Shown here piece by piece: positions 58,891-64,000 of a stretch of 64,000 bases of DNA. The translations under genes were made by a program, and so were the position numbers. Positions within the stretch are counted from its first letter, which is position 1. Every line of letters starts with the position of its first letter. This DNA is from Eubacterium sp. (lineage in GTDB: Bacteria; Bacillota; Clostridia; Lachnospirales; Lachnospiraceae), in contig JAAWJJ010000003.1 in NCBI GenBank assembly GCA_022796875.1, positions 1-64,000 on the forward strand, read 5' to 3'. The notes under the pieces are model-generated. The model was not told the origin of the DNA, searched no databases, and saw only the letters and a program-made list of their open reading frames with translations.

Positions 58891-59985
58891 AATTGCTTCC
58901 AGTAATTGGTCATCATCAATGTTTCTGTCAATCACTGCGTTTCCGATAGATTTTAATAACACAAATTTTACGGTTCCGGCTTCCATTTTTTTGTCGGATT
59001 TGGAAACCGTTAATATTTCTTTTGCGCTGATTTCTCCGGCATCACGGCAGGAAATATCCAGTTTTGTCGGCAAATGATATGCATTTAATAACAAAACTGT
59101 ATTTTCAAATTCTTCCTGGGAAATATGTCCCAACCGATAGGAAAGATATAACGCGGATACGATACCCAGGGAAACACATTCTCCATGCAGTAATACAAAA
59201 TCCGTTTTCATTTCCACCGCATGGCCGATTGTGTGCCCAAAATTCAGTAACGCCCGCTCCCCTTTTTCTTTCGGATCTTTTTCTACAATGGCTCTTTTAA
59301 TCAGACAGCTTTCATAAATCATATGCTCCAGTGCGTCCATGTTCCGCGCCAAAATATGTTCCCTGTTTTCTGATAGCCACCTGAAATACTCTTTATTTTT
59401 TATCAATCCATGTTTGATGATTTCTCCCATTCCCGAAATAAATTCTTTTTCAGGCAATGTTTTTAATACTGATAAATTGATATAAACCAGTTTTGGCATA
59501 TAAAATGCTCCCACCATGTTCTTGTATTTTAGAAAATCCACTCCCGTTTTTCCGCCAATACTGCTGTCCACCTGCGACAACAAAGAGGTTGGGATCTGAA
59601 TAAAATCAATTCCTCTAAGGTAAGTTGCGGCGGTAAATCCAGTCAGATCACCTACAACTCCGCCGCCAAGCGCCAGCAAAAGATCTCGTCTTTCAAAATG
59701 ATTTTCCACAAGATATTCATACAAATGCTGAACCGTATTCAAATTCTTTTGCGGCTCACCGGCCGAAAACACAAAAAGAAATATATTAAAATAATTTTCT
59801 TTTAACTTTTCTTCCAGCTCTTTTGCATACAGGGGGGATACGTTACTGTCGCTGATAATACAGATTTTGATTGTACTATCATAATTTAATTTTTTCAAAC
59901 CTAAAATAAGTTTGTTAAATCCTGATTCTATTTGTATGTTATATATCGTATTTCCCTCGTAATGAACGGGTAATTCTCTGGCCAT
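58873..59985 (-). CDS. aroB: 3-dehydroquinate synthase
   Basis: A 370-residue enzyme of the shikimate pathway that converts DAHP to 3-dehydroquinate with NAD and a metal ion. Conserved regions are LALGGGVVGDLTGFTAATYLRG (about 104-125, two blocks), PTSLLSQVDSSIGGKTGVD (about 131-149) and LLNFGHTIGHAVE (about 247-259) with metal-binding His. ATG 59985 follows GCAGGAGGAAA; a longer frame to 60018 overlaps ylmH. Its presence between ylmH and lspA is unusual, as this block normally holds division or lipoprotein genes. Confidence 0.95.
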   Translation of the reverse strand: MARELPVHYEGNTIYNIQIESGFNKLILGLKKLNYDSTIKICIISDSNVSPLYAKELEEKLKENYFNIFLFVFSAGEPQKNLNTVQHLYEYLVENHFERRDLLLALGGGVVGDLTGFTAATYLRGIDFIQIPTSLLSQVDSSIGGKTGVDFLKYKNMVGAFYMPKLVYINLSVLKTLPEKEFISGMGEIIKHGLIKNKEYFRWLSENREHILARNMDALEHMIYESCLIKRAIVEKDPKEKGERALLNFGHTIGHAVEMKTDFVLLHGECVSLGIVSALYLSYRLGHISQEEFENTVLLLNAYHLPTKLDISCRDAGEISAKEILTVSKSDKKMEAGTVKFVLLKSIGNAVIDRNIDDDQLLEAIEVLFR

Positions 59986-60014
59986 TTTTTCCTCCTGCAA
60001 TATATTTCTTATTA

Positions 60015-60782
60015 TCATATATATTTTTCAAGCGTAACCCTCAGTTTCCCCTTTTTAGATAATCCATGTATCCTGGCCAACACATATTTTCCGTGTCCGC
60101 GGACAGACAGAATATCCTGCTCTGCACAAAGATAATCGGGTTTTATAATATTTCGTGCATTGATAAATACCAGTTTGGCTGCAATCTGCCGCACCGCCTC
60201 ACTACGGGAAATATTACAGCATGCGGCAACAACGCAATCCAGCCGTACCGAAGTGACTGTCTTTTGGAACGCTTCCTTTTTCGGAGAAAAAGCATCCATC
60301 TCCTCTTCACAAATACTTATTGTAATATCCGTATGCCGGATTTTTCCCAGTTCTCCTGTCAGAAATTCGGCGATCCTTTTGCAACAAAAAATATAACTTT
60401 CTTTTTCTTTCACCAAAATATCGCCAAGCAGCTTTCTTTCAATTCCCAGATGCATACATGCCCCGAGCACGTCGCGATGTGTAAGCGTTTCTGCAAACTT
60501 TGCATGACGCGGCGAGGCTTTCAGACATATGATCGGGTATGAAATATTTCTTTCACTAAAAGAAAGAGCATCAGGTATAAATGCTACCATCTGACGCTCT
60601 GAACTTTCATAACCACCATATAGCTGAAACTTTGTGTGAATTTCCTGCCGGTGCTGTAAAAACAGATCTGCTTCATTCATATTCAGGAAATCGGAAAATA
60701 AAATCTGATTTCTTGCCGCTGCTTTCATGGATAACCCCAGCAGTTGTTTTAATAAGAACTTCTCTTCTTCAGACATTTTCAT
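60015..60782 (-). CDS. ylmH: S4-domain RNA-binding protein YlmH
   Basis: A 255-residue YlmH protein. It is encoded in the division cluster and its homologue binds stalled 50S particles with peptidyl-tRNA. The central YlmH domain (about 75-165) is followed by an S4 domain (about 180-240, LDCVVAACCNISRSEAVRQI...). Start at ATG 60782 or 60776 (MKMSEEEKF); the ribosome binding site is weak. It sits 12 bp after sepF. Confidence 0.9.
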   Translation of the reverse strand: MKMSEEEKFLLKQLLGLSMKAAARNQILFSDFLNMNEADLFLQHRQEIHTKFQLYGGYESSERQMVAFIPDALSFSERNISYPIICLKASPRHAKFAETLTHRDVLGACMHLGIERKLLGDILVKEKESYIFCCKRIAEFLTGELGKIRHTDITISICEEEMDAFSPKKEAFQKTVTSVRLDCVVAACCNISRSEAVRQIAAKLVFINARNIIKPDYLCAEQDILSVRGHGKYVLARIHGLSKKGKLRVTLEKYI

Positions 60783-60794
60783 TCATTCCTATGC

Positions 60795-61331
60795 CTAAAA
60801 CATGCTTTGCATTGCCGGCATGTCAAAAGCATCCGCTATTTCCGAAAAATCGCCGGAAATATCAACCTGAGCCGGTGTAATGATAAAAATGTAATCAGAA
60901 ATTTTTTGCAGGTTTCCGTTTATGGCAAAGGAAGAACCGCAGGCAAAATCAATAATCCTCTGCGCAACATCCAAATTAAGCCCTTCCAGATTTAAAATAA
61001 CCGTCCGGTTGCTTAAAAGCGTTTCGGTAATCTCCTTTGAATCATTAAAAGAAATTGGTTTAATGATACAGACTTCCATATTACCGGAAACTCTCCTGCT
61101 TGTACGCATTGGAGTCACCTTTTGTGACTGTTTTGTAGTCTTTTCTCTTGACTTATTATCTACTACCGTATAGGATACCGCCTCTTCCTTTTCCTCCTGG
61201 CTGCGGCGGAAACTTCTCTTCTTTGGCATTTCTTCTTCATATTCATCATCGTCAAACTCATCGTAGAAATCATCTTCGTCATCTTCTGCGTTTAACTTCA
61301 TCATGTCCAGAAACTTATCTAAGACGCCCAT
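60795..61331 (-). CDS. sepF: Cell division protein SepF
   Basis: A 178-residue SepF, which bundles FtsZ filaments and ties the ring to the membrane. The N-terminal amphipathic helix MGVLDKFLDMMKL (1-13) is the membrane tether. An acidic/basic linker (15-80) leads to the C-terminal SepF domain (about 82-170, with VILNLEGLNLDVAQRIIDF and GSSFAINGNLQKI). Confidence 0.95.
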   Translation of the reverse strand: MGVLDKFLDMMKLNAEDDEDDFYDEFDDDEYEEEMPKKRSFRRSQEEKEEAVSYTVVDNKSREKTTKQSQKVTPMRTSRRVSGNMEVCIIKPISFNDSKEITETLLSNRTVILNLEGLNLDVAQRIIDFACGSSFAINGNLQKISDYIFIITPAQVDISGDFSEIADAFDMPAMQSMF

Positions 61332-61352
61332 TTTTAAATACTCCTTCCAGCA

Positions 61353-62054
61353 TTACTGAATGCTTTTTAAATAATTTCTCTCCCCAAAAATACCGGTTCC
61401 GACACGCACCATCGTTGCTCCTTCTTCAATGGCTACCGTGTAGTCGCCTGTCATTCCCATGGACAAAATACTCATATCTACATTATCAATGTTTTTGCCG
61501 TCAATGTCAACAGATAATTGTTTGATTTGGCGGAAATAGTGCCTGTTTTCTTCCGGATCTTCCACATATGGGGCAATTGTCATAAGCCCTTTTACTTTTA
61601 CTCCTTTTAATTCTGCCACCTGACGGATTAATTCGATCGTATCTTCGGCTGCAATTCCAAATTTACTTTCTTCTTCTGCAATATTAACTTCAATTAAAAC
61701 CGGAATCACACGATGATTTTTCTGCGCATGGATACTGATCTCCTCAGCCAGACGATACGTGTCCACGGAATGGATTAAAGTAACGTAAGGAGCCAGATAC
61801 TTCACTTTGTTTCTCTGCAAATGCCCGATCATATGCCAGTGTGTTTCCTCGGACATCAACTCCTGCTTTTCCGTCATTTCCTGAACCTTATTTTCTCCAA
61901 ATTCACGGCAGCCGCATGCGAATGCTTCGTTTAAGAGATCGACCGGTTTTGTCTTTCCGACGGCAATCAGTGTTACTTCACTGCGCTCCCGTCCTGCACG
62001 CTTACAGGCGGCCTGAATATTTTCCTCTATCTGTTTTAAGTTCTCTTCAATCAT
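61353..62054 (-). CDS. YggS family PLP-homeostasis protein
   Basis: A 233-residue PLP-binding protein (YggS/YlmE) with a single-domain alanine racemase-like barrel. The PLP lysine lies in VTLIAVGKTKPV (about 27-38, Lys in GKTK), and the phosphate-binding end MGMTGDYTVAIEEGATMVRVGTGIFG (about 202-227, in two blocks) is present. It leads into sepF and ylmH. GGAGGAAG is upstream. Confidence 0.94.
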   Translation of the reverse strand: MIEENLKQIEENIQAACKRAGRERSEVTLIAVGKTKPVDLLNEAFACGCREFGENKVQEMTEKQELMSEETHWHMIGHLQRNKVKYLAPYVTLIHSVDTYRLAEEISIHAQKNHRVIPVLIEVNIAEEESKFGIAAEDTIELIRQVAELKGVKVKGLMTIAPYVEDPEENRHYFRQIKQLSVDIDGKNIDNVDMSILSMGMTGDYTVAIEEGATMVRVGTGIFGERNYLKSIQ

Positions 62055-62162
62055 AGTTTCGTACTTCCTCCTGTTAGTCTTTCTGTTGGTGTTTCATTAA
62101 AAGTAGATTTTATTATTTGAATAAAAATATCTGTCTGGCTTATTTCCTGCAAAATTCAGCTT

Positions 62163-63527
62163 TTAATTTACAAGTTCTCCTTCTTTCATGCTTGTCCCGT
62201 CTAATGCAATATGGTCATATAAACTTAAACCGTAATCAGTTTGAAGTTTCACAATACTGTATTCTTCGTTTTCGGCAGTCACTTCAATTTTTTTGAAAAC
62301 GGCATACCCCTTGTTGATATTATAGACCCCCTGCAGGGAATCTTTCTCTTTTACAGTGTAGGTTTCACTGGAATCCGGCTTTAAGATCACGCTGCCAGCC
62401 GGAATTTCCCTCGCATCAATATAATAAAAATGATCTTTTTTATTATAAATGGTCGTGTTCACAAAAGACGCGTCCGTATTATCCTCATTTTTTACAAGCA
62501 GCCCCAGCGATCCGGTATCATCTCCTGACAGAAAATACTCTTCTGGAACCAGAAAAAAATCTTTTTCTATAATGGCGCTTTTAGGAATCTTTAACCCTTC
62601 GTTTTTATCCAGCATCAGTTCTATGGACAAAAAACGGTCCGACAGAAACCTGACCAGCGAATTTCTTAAGGTCAGGATCAAATAGGGAATGTTATCTTTT
62701 GTCACAATTTTACTCTCTGCCCATGCGGAAGTATCGTCCTTTAAAAAACGTATTTTTACATTACTTTCTTCTGCCAGCAAAGAGATCAGCGTATCGTCAA
62801 TCGGTACTACAATATTCCAGTATTCGCTTGTAATCAGCTTGTAAACCGGTGTCCCGATGGTAGTGCTTTCCTGTACTCTCAAATTGTTTTTCTGATAATC
62901 CGGCGAAGAAAACATGTCGCCGGTAAAAGTATCTGCGGTAATTCCCTCGTACCCGTCAGTGTAATATGCCACAATTCCGGGTTCTGCCGCGGTATGAACG
63001 GAAAAACTGCCGCCGGTTTCCTGATTTAATTCCTCCAGCGCTTCCCGCGATAAGGCCTCGTTCAATTCCGCATCTATTTCCTCTTTATATCGGTAAACGG
63101 AAGAAAAATCTTCATCTTCATAAACCGTTAAAAATTTTTTGATGGAATCCGCCATAAAATCCAGAGTTTCCTGTGTTAAAGAGGAACCGTTCTGCGCTGC
63201 CTCCACAATTTGTTTATAGTATTCACCGTTTTCATCCACAGAGTAAATCTGATCTCCAAAAGATACTTTCGCCCCGTCTTTCTGGTAATAATTGACATAT
63301 CCGTTTTCTTCAGATAATACGACTTTTTCTTCATACAACGCAAGTCCCGTATAGGTAGTATTGGCGGCCAGCGCTCCCTGCTGAACTTCATAAACAGACA
63401 CATGCCGGGCGGTAACATAACTGACCACCTGTACGACCAAATAGCATAAAATGAAAATAAATACAATAATTCCAATATTCAGTTTTACCGGTTTGTGAAA
63501 ACGAATTATTTTATTTTTTTCTGACAC
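62163..63527 (-). CDS. HlyD-like membrane-anchored adaptor protein
   Basis: A 454-residue protein with a short basic N-terminus and one transmembrane helix (about 17-37), followed by a lipoyl-like barrel-sandwich (VYEVQQGALAANTTYTGLALYEE, about 50-72), helical insert (105-165) and beta-rich C-terminal part. It resembles HlyD-type membrane-fusion adaptors, but I see no ABC or RND partner nearby. In related genomes such a gene precedes yggS-sepF-ylmH, so a role in division or envelope organisation is possible by position. Confidence 0.72.
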   Translation of the reverse strand: MSEKNKIIRFHKPVKLNIGIIVFIFILCYLVVQVVSYVTARHVSVYEVQQGALAANTTYTGLALYEEKVVLSEENGYVNYYQKDGAKVSFGDQIYSVDENGEYYKQIVEAAQNGSSLTQETLDFMADSIKKFLTVYEDEDFSSVYRYKEEIDAELNEALSREALEELNQETGGSFSVHTAAEPGIVAYYTDGYEGITADTFTGDMFSSPDYQKNNLRVQESTTIGTPVYKLITSEYWNIVVPIDDTLISLLAEESNVKIRFLKDDTSAWAESKIVTKDNIPYLILTLRNSLVRFLSDRFLSIELMLDKNEGLKIPKSAIIEKDFFLVPEEYFLSGDDTGSLGLLVKNEDNTDASFVNTTIYNKKDHFYYIDAREIPAGSVILKPDSSETYTVKEKDSLQGVYNINKGYAVFKKIEVTAENEEYSIVKLQTDYGLSLYDHIALDGTSMKEGELVN

Positions 63528-63599
63528 GAATAAAATACCGCCTTTTGCTCAAAATAAGAAGAAACACCACCATTATAAGGAGAGAAAGGAAATTTTCAT

Positions 63600-63809
63600 A
63601 TGAATACCAGGGCATTGGATTATACTTTATTAACGCTGGTCATTATCGGCGCGATAAACTGGGGATTAACCGGCCTCTTCCACTTTGACCTGATCGCATG
63701 GATCTTTGGCAGCTACACCTGGTGGGCAAGGATCATCTATCTGATCATCGGCATTGCAGGGATCCTTTTGATCAGTCTGTATGGAAGAATCCGTTCGGCA
63801 ACCCAATAA
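63600..63809 (+). CDS. DUF378 small membrane protein
   Basis: A 69-residue DUF378 protein with two hydrophobic helices (about 8-28 and 42-62). The signature NWGLTGLFHFDLIAWIFG (20-37) is typical. The function is unknown. GGAGAGAAAGGAAA precedes the start. A terminator follows. Confidence 0.88.
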   Translation: MNTRALDYTLLTLVIIGAINWGLTGLFHFDLIAWIFGSYTWWARIIYLIIGIAGILLISLYGRIRSATQ

Positions 63810-63814
63810 ATAAG

Positions 63815-63868
63815 GCTCCACTTCTTCATCTGCAAAGCTGCAGTGTTTTCGGAAGTGGAGCAATTTCT
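63815..63868. terminator. Terminator between DUF378 and the edge gene
   Basis: GCTCCACTTC (63815-63824) pairs perfectly with GAAGTGGAGC (63852-63861), with an inner CTGCAAAGCTGCAG stem, and TTTCTTT afterwards. It can serve both converging genes. Confidence 0.75.
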
Positions 63869-63876
63869 TTCGGTTC

Positions 63877-64000
63877 TTATAAATCTACAACTATGTAATC
63901 TTTAATATCGTCAGATAATGTATCCGAATTTTTTGATACGCTTAATACAAAATTCACATGGAAATTATCACTGATTGCTTCCAATTTACGAATGACGTGG
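63877..64000 (-). CDS. Partial CDS, C-terminal end only
   Basis: The minus-strand frame enters from the window edge and ends at TAA (63879-63877). About 40 residues are visible (ending in D-D-I-K-D-Y-I-V-V-D-L), an alternating hydrophobic pattern of a real protein. The family cannot be told from this piece. It converges with the DUF378 gene, and the shared hairpin between them supports a genuine gene end. Confidence 0.6.
   Translation of the reverse strand, partial: HVIRKLEAISDNFHVNFVLSVSKNSDTLSDDIKDYIVVDL

Overview
The window is a gene-dense core-chromosome segment of a spore-forming, low-to-mid GC Bacillota, most consistent with Lachnospiraceae-type Clostridia. Support: an uninterrupted sporulation sigma factor SigK, an alpha/beta-type SASP, the ytfI/gerW pair, a YlbJ-type sporulation membrane protein, strong AGGAGG-type ribosome binding sites with frequent TTG/GTG starts, the rplU-prp-rpmA arrangement with a cleavable L27 N-terminus, short-form HisG with HisZ, a LexA-controlled YneA-like gene, and an YlmH/SepF/YggS cluster. 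I saw no rRNA or tRNA genes, CRISPR arrays, complete insertion sequences or prophage.

Layout. 0.4-9.1 kb: DUF5662 protein, trpS, a pseudouridine synthase, sigK, comM, dprA and topA. 9.2-15.3 kb: a secreted Fn3-like protein, queA, a Nudix gene, a small unknown gene, ytfI (DUF2953) and gerW, a 47-residue membrane ORF, a membrane gene disrupted at a homopolymer, and rpmB. 15.5-29.9 kb: asp23-like and fakA-like genes, recG, SASP, rqcH, yicC-remA-gmk-rpoZ, rimO, a pgsA-cinA fusion, rsmD, coaD, a coiled-coil gene and ylbJ. 29.9-37.3 kb: pepD, an M23 peptidase, two more pseudouridine synthases, ygiQ, a histidine phosphatase and recU. 37.3-42.7 kb: a histidine operon (hisZ-hisG-hisD-hisB-hisIE) behind a near-consensus promoter with a palindrome just downstream; its last gene carries an apparently inactive HisA/HisF barrel. 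42.7-51.4 kb: two linked radical-SAM-associated genes, RNase G, the L21-Prp-L27 operon, obgE, yhbY, nadD, yqeK and rsfS. 51.4-56.5 kb: a dead LysR gene, divergent lexA/yneA-like genes, ttcA-like, dtd, a XerS-like recombinase, and repeat-rich spacers. 56.1-64 kb (mostly minus strand): ridA, a cytidylate-kinase-like gene, rluD-like, lspA, aroB, ylmH, sepF, yggS, an HlyD-like gene, a DUF378 gene (+) and a truncated CDS at the edge.

Together the genes cover translation and ribosome maturation, DNA repair and recombination, SOS response, sporulation, division, histidine synthesis and envelope biogenesis. Nothing here looks like a complete new defence or mobile system. The most unusual signals are: (1) repeated short tandem duplications at or near gene 3' ends (rpoZ, ygiQ, hisG, hisIE, yhbY, aroB) and in linkers; (2) the PgsA-CinA fusion; (3) the degenerate barrel on HisIE; (4) a hairpin that would hide the ribosome binding site of the gene after the his operon; (5) a 74-bp palindrome-bearing repeat between ttcA-like and dtd; (6) consensus DnaA boxes and a 140-bp nested dyad next to the XerS-like gene; (7) a homopolymer frameshift in a membrane gene that has an ECF-type promoter. 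All functional calls rest on motif and family recognition from the sequence alone.
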